NCBI GenBank assembly: GCA_963575745.1
Contig: CAUYUJ010022437.1
Span: forward strand, 1-37,500
DNA length: 37,500 nt
Source of the DNA: Prorocentrum cordatum
Lineage: Eukaryota; Sar; Dinophyceae; Prorocentrales; Prorocentraceae
Direction of reading: 5' to 3'
In this document: positions 18,171 through 29,160 of the stretch, piece by piece
How positions within the stretch are numbered: position 1 is the first letter of the stretch
Layout of the letters: each line of letters opens with the position of its first letter
Made by a program: the position numbers and the translations under genes
The notes under the pieces: model-generated
The model's database searches: none
What the model saw: the letters and a program-made list of their open reading frames with translations, nothing else
Told to the model about the DNA's origin: nothing

Positions 18171-18859
18171 GTTTGGTTTCCCACACGAGTCCAGGCTTAA
18201 CTTTCCAAGGGTGGGGGGAGCTTTCGTGAGCTTAGTTGCCGTCGTCTTCGTCAGCGTCGTCCTTTCGGGTAGGCTCGTAGTCGCTTTCGTCTTCGTCGTC
18301 CGCATACTCGTTCGTTGTTGGAGGTCGCCTTCGTCGCCGCCGCCGTGGCCGTCGTCGTCCTCGTCGGCGGTGCCGTCGTCGCGCGTCGACCTAGTGCAGC
18401 GCGAGGTATTGAGTTAGAAGTGCTTTTGCTATCTGCGTGTCCGCTCTGTTCTTGTCCTTGTCGTCGCTGCGCGGCGTTTCCATTCTAGAGAAATGCGATA
18501 CATACCATTCGTTGCTGCCCTCGGCGCTGCCACACGGCTCGTAGCGTAGTCTAGTACGTCTCTGTTTCTTTTTGGTATTCCGTGGCCCATTGAACATCAC
18601 TCGGTTAGTTTGCCCTCCAAGCGTCGCCATGTGACGGGCAGAAGTGACAAGGCAAAATCGGAAATGAATCCATAAATGCGTAAACAAATAAATAAATACA
18701 TTATGAATTTCCCAACATTCCTGCGTTGGGTTCTCGTTTTGACTTGATCATTGAGGTCGCGTCCTCCTTCTTCCCGCCTCTCCCCCGCCCCCCCCATTTT
18801 TTCTCGCCCCTCGACGGCTACCCCTCACCCTTTCCCGCTCCGAAAGTCAAGAGAAATGA
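18171..18859. other. non-coding spacer
   Basis: A GTCGTC-rich patch (18240-18380) is followed by AT-richer sequence, including AAATAAATAAATA near 18688. No gene was recognised. Confidence 0.4.
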
Positions 18860-20015
18860 GCGCCGAAAACCAAAAAGGCGCCGAACACACAAAAGAGAGA
18901 ACCCCGAAAAGCAAAGAACCAACAACGCGCCGAGAACCAAAAGAGCGCCGACAACCACAGCAGCGCAGCAAACCGAAGGGACGCCGAAAACAAAGTATGC
19001 TCCGACAACCAACAGGGCGTCGAAAACCAAAGGAGCACCGCAAACACAAAGGGCGCCGAAAACAACAAGAGTCGCCGAAGATCCAAGCAACCCGAACAAA
19101 CCAAGACAGCGTGGAGAACTACAAATGTAACGACAACCGAAGGAGCGCCGAAAACCAAATGAGCGCCGAAAACAAATAAGGCGCCGAAAATCGATCAGAC
19201 GCCGAAAACCTTCGGCTCGCCGAACACCGACAGAGCGCCAACAAAACCTTCGAACGCCAAGGTCCAAAGAGGCGACAAACCCTAAAGGACCGCCGACAAC
19301 AAAAAGGCGCAAAACAACATACAAGAACACAGAACTCCAAAATGACCCCGAAAACCAACAATGCGCTGAGAACCCACAAAGATGCGCCGAATACTGGAGC
19401 GGCCCCGAAAACCACATGGACGCTTTTTTTCTCCCTGAGGCGATCCTTGCCGGAAGCCCCCCCCCCCCCCCGCCTCCCTCCCTGCTCGGCTAAAGGAGGA
19501 GACTGGCTTGGAGATCCCCCCCCTGTAGCTAAAGGAAAACTCCGAGATCCAAAAGACCGCCTACAACCAAAGGGCGACGAAAACCAAAAACGCGCCGAAA
19601 TCCAAAGGAGCGCACAGCAGCAAACAAATATTCGAACACCAAGGAGGCACCGAAATCCTAGAAGGCGCCGAATACGAACAGAGCGCCGAAAACCGAAAGA
19701 GTTCCGAAAATCAAAGCAAACCGAAAACCAAAGTGATGCCGAAACCCAAGGAACCGTCAAAACCCAGAAGGGCGACGACAACTAAACGGGCGCTGAAAAC
19801 CAACTGGACGCCAATACCGAAAGAGCGCCACAAGCAAAGGAGCAACGAAACCCAACCGGCGCCGAAAACCAACCGAACGCCGAAAACCAAAGAGCGCAGA
19901 AAACCAACAGATACGCCGAAAATCAAACGATCGTCGAAAACAATGGCAGCGCCGAAATCCAACACAGCGCCAAAAACCAAGAACGCGCCGAAAACAACAG
20001 GGGCACACAAAACCA
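18860..20015 (+). repeat. degenerate 18-nt minisatellite
   Basis: Successive units average 18 nt with consensus GCGCCGAAAACCAAANGA. Good runs are visible at 19145-19240 and 19855-19960. A non-repeat C-rich insert at about 19425-19545 interrupts the array. Because 18 is a multiple of three, frames stay open and translate as a six-residue repeat (APKTKG-like on +, FRRSFG-like on -). This follows from the DNA repeat and is not evidence for a protein. Confidence 0.85.
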
Positions 20016-20443
20016 ACGGATCACGGATCAGCTCGGGGGGAGGTAGCTTTGAAGCCGCCCCCCCTGGCAAACCAATGAGCCCGTTTCTTTCTTGCTTGGG
20101 GCATGACGGGCGTCATGGCCCCCGCTCCCCCACCCCTATGACGTAACGCTCCCCCACCCAGTGCGCTCTGGGCACTGCCGCCGTGCGCATTGGGATCTGC
20201 GTAGGTTTCCGCGTAGGAATCCGCATAGGAGTCTGGTCCGCAGTTGCCGTCGTCGTCGTCGTCGTCGCTTGTCGCTCGTCGCTCGTCGCTCATCGTCGTC
20301 GTGCGCGCGGACGCGGCTGGAGCCTGTTTTTTGATTCTGGTCCGATGGCGGCAATCATCTGGGGGGGGTGGACGGGGTCGATGACGTCACGTTTCGCGCC
20401 TATGAAAGACGAAGGACGGGTAGCACCAGCATGTAGGTGGCGA

Positions 20444-20731
20444 TCTGCACCACAACGCCTGCCTACACCACAGTGCTTGCTTGCACCACAGCGCCTGTGT
20501 ACACCACACCGCCTATGTACACCACAGCGGCCGCGTGCAACTCACCGTCTGTTTGTGCCACCGTGCTCGCGGGCACAACAGCTCTTGTGTACACCACTTC
20601 GCTTGCGTAAACCACATCGGCCGTGCGCAGCACAACACCAGTGTACACCACAATGCTTGCGTGCATTGCAGTGCCTGTGTATACCACGGCGCCTGTGTGC
20701 ACAACAAAAACCGTTTGCAACACAGCCCCAT
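20444..20731 (+). repeat. 18-nt tandem array, 16 units
   Basis: Sixteen consecutive units, each exactly 18 nt, consensus TGTACACCACAGCGCCTG. Substitutions are frequent but no length change was seen. All three frames are open as a six-residue repeat, as expected for this unit length. Confidence 0.9.
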
Positions 20732-21015
20732 TGTTGCATATAGAATGCTCGAAGGAATTTGTATGACAAAATGGAGCGCTTGAGGATTCCATCGAAAACA
20801 ATGAAAACGAATTCGTGTGGAAAACGGAGCGCCGCTGGAATCTACAAGTCCTTCCGGGACCGCCCGCATCACCCTAACTCCTCCTATATGCGTCCAGAAG
20901 GCTCCAGCTAAATTGGCCGTCCGAGAACCAAGTGGACCAATTCAATAGACCATTCTGCGGTGCACGCTGAGATGCGCACGTGCGCTTTAGCGCCAACCCG
21001 CACGACAAAGGGTAA

Positions 21016-21157
21016 GGAGGAGGAGGAGGAGGAGGAGGAGAAGTAGGAGGTGGATGAGGAGGGGGAGGAGGAGGAGGAGGAGGAGGAGGAGGAGGAGGAG
21101 GAGGACGGGGAGGAGGAGGAGGAGGTGGAGGTGGAGGTGGAGGTGGAGGAGGAGGGA
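21016..21157 (+). repeat. (GGA)n microsatellite
   Basis: Purine-only tract with GGAGGT variants at its end. It lies at the centre of the inverted structure, between the opposed 18-nt arrays. Confidence 0.95.
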
Positions 21158-21255
21158 AGAACGTCGCATTCGAATATCAACACTTTCCTGGCGTGGCGTT
21201 TAGTTTTCCGCAGCAGATCCTCACGTACATGTTCCTTCGACCTGTCCTATGCACG

Positions 21256-21551
21256 CAGGCAGCGTGGTGTACAACGGCGCTGCGTTGCACACGGATGCTG
21301 TGGTGTAGACGGGCGATATGGCGCGCACAGGCGCTGCGGTGCACGCGAGCACTGTGGTGTGCACGGGCGCTGTGTTGCACATGGTTGTTGCGGTGTACAC
21401 GTGTACGCCGGCGCTGTAGTGTACGCAAACACTGTGGTGTACACAGGCGCTGCGTTGCACACGGTTTTTGCGGTGTACGCAGGCGGTGTGGTGTACACGC
21501 GCACTGTGGTGCACGCGAGCGTTGTGGTGTACACAGGTGCAGTGGGGCATA
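21256..21551 (-). repeat. 18-nt tandem array in opposite orientation, about 16 units
   Basis: The + strand unit is CAGGCGCTGTGGTGTACA, the reverse complement of the unit at 20444-20731. About 16 units, with a single 8-base irregularity near 21398. Confidence 0.88.
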
Positions 21552-21725
21552 TCGCCACCTACATGCCGATCGCGTCGTCGTCGTCGTCGACGTCGTCTTC
21601 GTCGCTCGTCGCTCGTCGCGTCGTGCGCGCGGGCGCGGCTGTGGTGCCAGAGCCACACGGCGGGGGGGGCATTACGTCATACCCCCCCCCCCTGCCTCCC
21701 CCCCCCCATGACGCCCGTCATCGCC

Positions 21726-22044
21726 GAACATAAAGAAACAGACTCGGGGGCTAAGGCCCCGCCAGCTTAGAACTGCCCAACAAAAGACGAGGAGGGGGGT
21801 AGAACCCCCCCCTTTTCCAAGGGAGGGGGGCGTAGCTTGAAGCTGGGCCCCCCTCTTTTAATGAGAAGTGCGCCACAAGCGCGTTCTTTCCGATGTATGC
21901 TTTCATATGCTTATGTGTGCACACATCTGTTCCTACACACCTCTGTACAGATATGCATCTATCAGAGCGAGGGGGCCGAACGGTCATTCATTGTCCCTCG
22001 GTGCGCGGCGTTGCTGAAGTGGGAATCCGTGGTGAGGATTATGC
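21726..22044. other. spacer with K-like module
   Basis: Contains CCTTTTCCAAGGGAGG and GTAGCTTGAAGCTGGGC near 21813-21846, similar to 20037-20065, and AT-rich TATGCTTATGTGTG words. No gene was recognised. Confidence 0.4.
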
Positions 22045-22130
22045 TTGTTGCGTTGTTGTTGTCGTTGTTGTTGTTTTTGTTGTTGTTGTTGTCGTTGTCG
22101 TTGTCGTTGTCGCTGTCGTTGTCGTCGTGG

Positions 22131-22174
<44 letters not shown>

Positions 22175-22175
22175 A
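22045..22175 (+). repeat. (TTG)n/(GTTGTC)n microsatellite
   Basis: GTT/GTC trinucleotides throughout, with a pure GTT run at about 22129-22173. Confidence 0.95.
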
Positions 22176-22185
22176 ATTGTTGTCG

Positions 22186-22378
22186 TCGTCCCCCCCCGCG
22201 ACCCACCCGTGACCCACCCCGCGACCCGCTCCGCGACCCACCCCGCGACCCATCCCAGGACCCACCAGCGACCACCCACCCCGCGACCCACCCGCGACCC
22301 ACCCCGCGACTCACCCGCGACCGCTCCGGCGACCCATCCGCGACCTACCCGCGACCCACCGCGACCCATCCGCGAACT
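22186..22378 (+). repeat. short tandem array, CGCGACCCACCC type
   Basis: About 15 units of 10-14 nt built on GCGACCCACCC, variable in length, directly after the TTG tract. Confidence 0.9.
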
Positions 22379-22550
22379 GCGCCTGCGGCGGGCTCGGTGC
22401 ATAATTTGTGAAATTTTAGCGCCTGCGGCGGGTTTCTCCAGAGTCTCGAAGACTGCCGACGTCTCCACCGCCCCCTCACTCTTATCCGCATCTGCAGGGT
22501 GCTTCGGTGTTTGTGTGTTGTGCCTGCATGCAGATATGTACATATGATAC

Positions 22551-22694
22551 GGTGTGTGTGTGTGTGTGTCTGTGTCTGTGTGTGTGTGTGTGTGTTTGTG
22601 TGTGTGTGTTTTTTGTGTGTGTGTGTGTGTGGGTGTGCGTGTGCGCGTGCGTGTGCGTGTGCGTGTGCGTGTGCGTGTGCGTGTGCGTGTGCGT

Positions 22695-22726
<32 letters not shown>

Positions 22727-22759
22727 TCGTGTGTGTGTGTGTGTGCGTGTGCGTGTGCC
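22551..22759 (+). repeat. (TG)n with (TGTGCG)n core
   Basis: A TG dinucleotide run whose middle (about 22636-22707) is a regular hexanucleotide GTGTGC. Alternating purine-pyrimidine of this length can adopt Z-DNA. The Cys/Val frames are by-products. Confidence 0.95.
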
Positions 22760-23040
22760 CGCCAGCCCCCTTGGTGGCGCAAGGCTGACCAGGTTTCTGC
22801 TCGACTGCTGTCCTGTGTTGCGCCCGTTCCACTGCTTGCTTGCGTCTTGCCTACTTGGGGGCCCGGCGGCGGCGGCGCCCCACCAGGCCGGCGGCGACCG
22901 CCCGAACGCGGGTGGCCAGCGGCCGCCGGCGGCCACCGAGGGGCTCAGCACCGGGCCGCTGCCGCTTCGGACCGCGCCCGGGCCGACGGCACATGTGTCA
23001 CGGGCGGCGAACGTATCCGTATCCCAGACCCCCTCGAGTT

Positions 23041-23203
23041 ATGACAAATCACAACGGGGGGGTTTTCGCCATTCTCGGCCTCTGGGGGCCCGTACCGGCC
23101 TCGGGACCGTCAAAAAACAACCCAGGATGAAAAAACGGTCCTGGGGGATGGGTCGAGAGCTCTGGGGGTCGACGCTACGAACAAATCATGACGTCGCGGA
23201 TCT
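23041..23203 (+). repeat. dispersed repeat A, copy 5
   Basis: ACAAATCACAACGG head, CGCCATTCTCGGCCTCTGG, GGGACCGTCAAAAAACAACC, AGGATGAAAAAACGGTCC, second ACAAATCATGACGTCGC. A poorer match continues near 23702-23790 (AAAAATCACGACG, GTCTTCGGCCCTTGG). Confidence 0.8.
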
Positions 23204-24007
23204 AAGATCCACGCCCTCGCGGTCTGGATCCCGGGGCGCGATCTCGCGGACACGCGGTTGCACGGGCCCGTTCCGCTCGAGGCGTCCGCAGAGAGGCGCC
23301 CCGTATCCGCGGGGTCGTGGCCCGGGGCCCGACCACCGAGGCCGCGGATTCTCGTTCTGTCTACATATGTGGTTTTAACTAGAAGTAGACATATAAACAT
23401 ATGTGTAGATATGTACATACATGTATTTAACATATAGCTATCTCTCTCTTTCTCTCTCGTTCTTCCCTCCTCCCTCATCCGCTTCCTCCCTCATCCTCCT
23501 TTCCCTCTCCGGTGGCAAATCATGGGGCCACCTCCAGCAATGGGGGCCCGCGGTGCTTCCCCGAGCTGAGGACGGAGGGTGCCTCGAGCGAGAGGCGGGG
23601 GGCCACACCACCAGGAGGACCCTCCCTAGCGCCTCACGCTGGTCGTGGTGGTGGTGGTGATGTCGCTTCTCCTTCCTCTCGCCCACCTCCTCTCGCCGTG
23701 GAGAAAAATCACGACGTACACTGTTTGACTGTCTTCGGCCCTTGGCACGGACGGCCCCAGGACCGCCAATGCACGATTCGGTGTCAAGCGCCGGTGCCAG
23801 GGAAGGGGGCCCAGGCTGCCGTTGCCCGTCGGCGGCCCTTGGGCGCCACAAGCAGCGGTTTCGGGGGCCCCACTCGTTCGAGCGTCGGGGCCTCGGGGCG
23901 CAGCAGGCGCCTGGAGGCGTTTTTCGGGGCTGAGCTGAGCTCCGTCCCAGCGCTGGTTGGCGAGGGCACTTTCGCCGCGCACTGGAGCAGCTTATCTAGG
24001 CCTCCTG
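23204..24007. other. non-coding spacer with A-like fragment
   Basis: AT-rich CATATA words near 23360-23440, then GC-rich sequence with the partial A-like copy at 23702-23790. No gene was recognised. Confidence 0.4.
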
Positions 24008-24150
24008 CATGGGGTCCGAGTAGATGGGGTCGGAGGATCGCGCCGCATCGCCGATGCGGCTCGATGCGGAGCCCGATTTTCTTCACGCGGACGTCCCGGA
24101 TGCATCGCCGACGTCGCCGATCCTCCGACCCCAGCTAGTCTGGCCCCATG
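24008..24150. mobile_element. MITE-like element E, copy 1
   Basis: The left end starts CATGGGGTCCGAGTAG and continues ATGGGGTCGGAGGATCG. The right end is its inverted counterpart, CGATCCTCCGACCCC, AGCTAGTCTGG and CCCCATG. Arms are about 33 bp with about four mismatches. The interior is rich in GCCGATGC/GCATCG words. There is no coding capacity, so any mobility would rely on a transposase elsewhere. Confidence 0.8.
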
Positions 24151-24489
24151 TAGAAGGCCTCTAGTTTAGCTGCCCTGATACGCCCATTTTGAAACGCAAC
24201 GCGTGTGTTCAAGACGTCCGTGTCAACGCGCTGCGTGGTGGCTGGTGGCTCGGCAAGTGTCGGTCCATGTTTTGGCGAACGTGTCGCACCAGACCTGCTC
24301 TGTCGGTCTGCGTGCTGAGCGCACCATGCCAGCACGCCACGTGCTGCGTGCTGCGTATCGGAGCAGCCAAGCGGCGAGCGCTTCGGCAGGGGTTGGGATG
24401 CAGCATGGCTCTGGCCTTCGGGCTGAGGTGGGCGTTGCTGCCCCACCAGGGCCGCAGTGCCCACGGAGTGCCTCCCTCCGTCGACTATG
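24151..24489. other. spacer, nothing recognised
   Basis: Complex sequence, frames open on both strands, no motif. Confidence 0.35.
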
Positions 24490-24679
24490 CGTCAGAGTGA
24501 CCTTTCGCCGGAGTGACCTTTGGGGCGGGCCCACCGGGGTCCCCCGATAGCCGAACGCGTTGCGATGGTAGCGTCTTGCGCGCTTGTGTTTGGCCCCCCC
24601 GCGGCACCCAAGAAGCCACGCACCAAAGGTCACTCTTACCTCTTACCTCTTACCCAGGGTCACTCCTGCGTGTAGCCGA
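24490..24679. mobile_element. MITE-like element B, copy 1
   Basis: Left end AGAGTGACC-TTTCGCCG-GAGTGACCTTTGGGGCG; right end CGCACCAAAGGTCACTC followed by an expanded TTACCTC run and AGGGTCACTCCTGCGTG. The ends are inverted copies, each with two nested GAGTGAC words. The interior has CCGATAGCCGAACGC and TTGGCCCCCCCGCGGC, shared with the other copies. Confidence 0.8.
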
Positions 24680-25249
24680 CTCCGTCCCAGGATGGCGTGA
24701 CTACAGCGCGGCTGCGGTCCTTCGGGCCGTGGTGGACGCGGCTGGCCCCAAGGGCTGCAGAGCCCGCGGAGAGTATCCGTCGTCGGCTCATGGCGTCGGC
24801 GACGCAGGGCGACTCGCACCTTCCCTCCTTGCCCGTATCGGTGGCCCGAATTTCGGCCACGCTCGCCGGACAGCTTCTGACTCAACAGGATGCCAGCTAG
24901 ATGTGCGGAATCGCTGTTGACGTGGTTCTCTGTTGCATCCCTCCGTTGTCTTTCGGTTGGTGTTGGAGCCGGCTGGTGGTCTGAGGCGGCCCAGTATTGG
25001 TTGCGGCCAGCAGGAGGGGAGGGAGGGGGGGGGCAGGCTCGACAGGCTTCCTCGGGGCCCATCCAGTTCAGACCCCCCAGCCGCCTCCACGGTTGGTGGC
25101 CGTCCCTCGCAAGTCTCCTGGCGCCCGACGCGTGTCGTTTCGCGGGTGCTGGCATGCCCGAGCCGGGGTGCAGGCTGGAGGCTGGCCCTGCAGCGTGCAA
25201 ATCTGTTTGAATCATGTATCGAGCAGGAAGTTTCTGGCCGTTCTGAGTC
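24680..25249. other. spacer, nothing recognised
   Basis: GC-rich. Frames are open on both strands without motifs. Confidence 0.35.
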
Positions 25250-25423
25250 AGGAGGGGAAGGAAACACACAGACACGATGAATCGTCGATTCCCTAGAAAA
25301 TCTGGGAAACTATGGAAAACATGGGGAGTGGGGGGAAGACAAAAAAACCCAGAAAGCATGGGAAGATATGCGGAATCCTGTTAGTTGCGTCTCTTTCTTT
25401 GTGTGTCCTTGCGGGCCCCTTCC
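25250..25423 (+). repeat. dispersed repeat C, copy 4
   Basis: Complete copy: ACACACAGACACGATGAATC, GTCGATTCCC, AAAACATGGGG, GGAAGACAAAAAAACCC, GCGGAATCCTGTTAG and TTTGTGTGTCC. Confidence 0.75.
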
Positions 25424-25555
25424 ACTGAGGGCCTGCGGGGGGGGGGGCAGCCTGGAGGCTCCTCGCGCCGGGGACCGGGCCGCGGATGGCTGGCGGCGTG
25501 TGCTGTGCTGCAGTTTTTGTCCTCGGGCGCTTCCGCCCCCGCTTCGGGCCAGGAC

Positions 25556-25699
25556 CCAGGAAAGCATGGGAAAATATGGAACAAATTGTTGGGAAAATAT
25601 GGGAAGTGGGGGGGAAGACAGAAACCCGAAAACGAGGGGAACCTGTGGGGGATCTCTTCATTTGTGTGTATTTATGTCTGTGTCCTTGGGCCCCTTCGG
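25556..25699 (+). repeat. dispersed repeat C, copy 5 (5' part lacking)
   Basis: Begins at the GGGAAAATATGG box, has GGGAAGACAGAAACCC and TTTGTGTGTATTTATG, and ends TGGGCCCCTTC. About 130 bases separate it from copy 4. Confidence 0.7.
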
Positions 25700-26279
25700 A
25701 TTTATCCGGCTCGAGAGATGCCGCAGCAAGACGGGGTAGTCATAGGCCTCCGGCCGTAATGGTTCAAAGTGTTCTCCGTGGCGGCAGATCTCAGGGGCCT
25801 TTGCGTCGTCGTCGTGAGTACATCTCCACGTAAGTTTTGTCGACCATCTTCTGCGTCCTGGGACCCTTGCCAGGCCCTGGGGGCTGTCAGCAACACCTGA
25901 TGAACAACCCCGTCCCAAGGAAAGGGTTCGAGGCCTCAGAGGCTCTACGCCGTGAGCGCAGAACCACGACATCGGGGGCACTCCTCTTCCTGCATCCTCC
26001 CAGGGTCGAGGCACGACGTCTTTGGTCGCTCTTCCTGATTTCTGGGGCTCCAGCTTCTCGTCGCCACGGGTGGATACATCCAGTTCAGCACGCGCCAGTG
26101 GGCCGTTCCAGGGGTCGACTGTGAGGCGGAAATTCAGACCTCAACAAGACGCGGTTCATTCGTTATGCTCGCCCCCAAGTGGCAGCTCGGGAAGGAGCCA
26201 GTCGCTCAGCATGGGGTCAAGAGCCCCTGTAGGGACCCCGCATTGAAAGCTCACAACGTCGGGACTCATAAGCGGGACG
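25700..26279. other. spacer, nothing recognised
   Basis: Moderate GC, no repeat family or motif seen. Confidence 0.4.
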
Positions 26280-26398
26280 GTCGTCGCCGTCGTCGACGTC
26301 GACGTCGTCGCCGTCGTCGTCGTCGTCGCCGTCGTCATCGTCGTCGTCGTGGTCGTTGTCTTAATCGATGTCGGTGTCGTCGTGGTCGTCGTCCTCAT
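26280..26398 (+). repeat. (GTC)n-rich microsatellite
   Basis: GTCGTC/GCCGTC trinucleotides with ATC and GTG variants. Confidence 0.9.
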
Positions 26399-26511
26399 CG
26401 TGGGCGATCGAAGTACTCGGATAGAGGCTCGAAGGTCGAGGTAGAGGACCGAGGTCGTCGGGCGCGTGCGGCCTTTCTTCAAGGTGGCATCCAGAGACCA
26501 CCCTCTGCTGC

Positions 26512-26880
26512 TCCTCCTCCTCCTCCTCCTCCTCCTCCTTCTCCTCCTCTCGTTTTCCGGCTGTTTTCCGAGCCCCCCCCCCCCCCGACGCCACGGCTGG
26601 CTGGAGTCCGACGCTCCTTTCTGCCATATATGTGCGCCTCGCTCCTGCGGCGGGGCCCTCTTCCAGTGCGGCGCCGAGCACGGCTCGAGAGGCTGGCCAG
26701 GATGGAGCCCAGGATGGGCCCAAGGGCAGGATGAGGGGGGTGAGGAGGAAGAGGAGGAGGAGGAGGAGGAGGAGGAGAAGGAGGAGGAGGAGGAGGACGA
26801 GGAAGAGGAGGAGGGGGAGGCGGAAGAGGAGGCGGATGTGGCGGAGGAGGAGGAGGAGGAGGAAGAGGAGGAGGAGGAAC
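26512..26880. repeat. opposed TCC and GGA tracts
   Basis: A pyrimidine tract (26512-26553) and a purine tract (26742-26880) flank about 190 bases of complex GC-rich sequence. The two are inverted relative to each other and could pair. Confidence 0.85.
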
Positions 26881-27026
26881 AGTAATGATAACGATCATCG
26901 GCCTTGAATCGGTTTTTGTCGGGGGGTGGCGCTGATGATGGGCGGCCCTCGGACGGCGCCGAGCGCTGCTCGCCGCCTCCCCGACGCAGGGCTCCGGGCC
27001 TCCTTGGAGCGGCCGGGCCGGGCCCC

Positions 27027-27478
27027 CTCCTCCTCCCCCTCCTCCTCCCTCCCCCTCCTCCTCCTCTTTCCTCCTCCCTCCTCCTCCCTCCTCCTTCTCC
27101 TCATCCTCCTCCTCCTCCTCCTTCTCCTCCTGCGTACTCCTCCTCCTCCCCTTGCTATTCCTCCTCCTCCTCCTCCTTCTCTTCCTCCCTGTCCTCCTCA
27201 GGGCCCGGCCCGCGGCGCGCAGCGCGCCATGGGCGGAGAGAAGCGGGGCGGAGAGGCGGGCGCGGAGAAGCAGAGCGGCGGCGGGCCGGCGGGCGGCAGG
27301 GCGGCGGGAGTGCAAACTCCTCCTCCTCCTCCTCCTCCTCCTCCAACTCCTCCTCCTCCTCCTCCTCCTCCTCCTCCTCTCCTCCTCCCAACTCCTCCTC
27401 CTCCTCCTCCTCCTCCTCCTCCTCCTCCTCCTCCTCCTCCTCCTCCTCCTCCTCCTCCTCCTCCTCCTCCTCCTCAAG
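27027..27478 (+). repeat. (TCC)n microsatellite, two blocks
   Basis: CT-rich block at 27027-27200 and pure (CTC)n at 27319-27475, with a GC-rich 120-base separator. The long purine-coded frames on the other strand are repeat artefacts. Confidence 0.95.
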
Positions 27479-27487
27479 GGGAGATGC

Positions 27488-27799
27488 CACGATGTGGGGG
27501 TGCGGGGTTCCCGCAGGCGGACGTACACGTTGCTCGTTGCTGATTCTTCGGGGGTGTTACCTTTCGCCGGAGTGACCTTTGGTGCGGGCACAGATGGGCC
27601 CCCAGATGGCCGAAAACGAAGCGCAGCAGCTGCTTGCGCGCCTGTGTTTGGCCCCCCAGCGGCCCCCAGGAAAGCCGCGCACCAAAGGCCACTCTTACCC
27701 AGGGTCACTCTTACGTGTAGCCGAATTTGGGGATGCAGGGTTTCCGCAGGCGGACGTACACGTTGCTCGTTGCTGATTCTTCGGAAGTGTTATTTCGAT
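27488..27799. mobile_element. MITE-like element B, copy 2, within a local duplication
   Basis: B itself spans about 27553-27722 (TTACCTTTCGCCGGAGTGACC left; CGCACCAAAGGCCACTCTTAC and AGGGTCACTCTTACGTG right). A 60-bp sequence before it (GCAGGCGGACGTACACGTTG onward) recurs after it at about 27747. The second copy carries a few bases of the B start (GTGTTATTTCG), so this is probably tandem duplication with truncation and not a target-site duplication. Confidence 0.75.
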
Positions 27800-28690
27800 T
27801 GTTTTGGGGGCCGGGATCCTCTCGTTTCTGCTTCTGCTGTCCTGGGCCTCTTCCTGGCCACTGGGGGGCCAGGAACCATTAGAAGCGAGCAGAGTCAGAA
27901 GTGAGCACGATTTCGAAGTGAACGACGTGTGGGCCTCCGAGCCCATCCGAGGAGCCCCCCTGCCTCCTCAGGAGACCCCCGTGAGGCCAAGTGGGGGTCC
28001 ACGCCCAACTCCTGGGGCCCGACGGCGCGAAGCACTTGCAACACTGAAGCAGTCACGACCCGAGCCCTGGACCCTCAAATCTTGTTGCGCCACTTCCGGA
28101 GCCGGCTCGATCTGTGATGGCCCTGGGGCCCACCATCATGCGAAACCGCCCGGCTCGAACAGCTTGCGACGCCAGGATCTCAGGGCTGGAGTAACGCGGG
28201 GAACAAGCAGTCACATAATCATGAAACCTTCCCGAAGGAGCAATGGGCCAGGCCAGAATCTGCGCTGGCAGGCGCACGTGCTGCCCGAGCGCTCATGCTC
28301 CCTACGTGCTCGGTGCCAGCATAGCTGACTTGCTGGCGCCTTCATACAGCCGGGGCGCCGAAGAAGGAACCCTTCTCGTTTGGGAGGGGCTCCGTGTTCC
28401 CTAGTTGTTTTACTGCTTGCCTTCGGTTCACCCTCGGTTTCGGATCGAACATCGAAGCTCCACTTAAGGAAAGAGGGGCTTCGTTCCTTATTGTTCGTTC
28501 TTTAGGTCAACGCCCCGACTGCATACGAGCGGCATAAGCAGGAGAACATGGAGGCCCGCGCGGATTTCTCGGATCGGGCGCCGGCCCCCCCTCCCTGGTG
28601 CGCGGAGCACGCCGGGGAGGGGGTCCCGCGCCGGAGGCACCGCCAGGGGGGCCCCAGCGCCGGTCCGAGGAAGCCGCGCGGACCCCCGAG
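27800..28690. other. spacer, nothing recognised
   Basis: No repeat unit or protein motif. GC-rich 28550-28690. Confidence 0.35.
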
Positions 28691-28694
28691 TGCT

Positions 28695-29160
<466 letters not shown>

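Larger units (their letters stand above)
20099..21725. repeat. 1.6-kb inverted structure containing two opposed 18-nt arrays
   Basis: The outer ends are inverted copies: ATGACGGGCGTCATGG...TATGACGTAACGC at about 20103-20149 against GCATTACGTCATA...CATGACGCCCGTCAT at about 21669-21722. Inner borders are also inverted: ATGTAGGTGGCGAT (20431) against ATCGCCACCTACAT (21551). Inside these are a + array and a - array of one 18-nt unit. GTCGTC/GCTCGTCGCTCGTCG stretches near 20245 and 21575 are in direct orientation, so the symmetry is not complete. Confidence 0.75.

Noticed and set aside
18818-20070. FRRSFG-like and APKTKG-like repeat proteins
   Set aside because: An 18-nt unit keeps any open frame open; no start context, flanking domain or transcript evidence.
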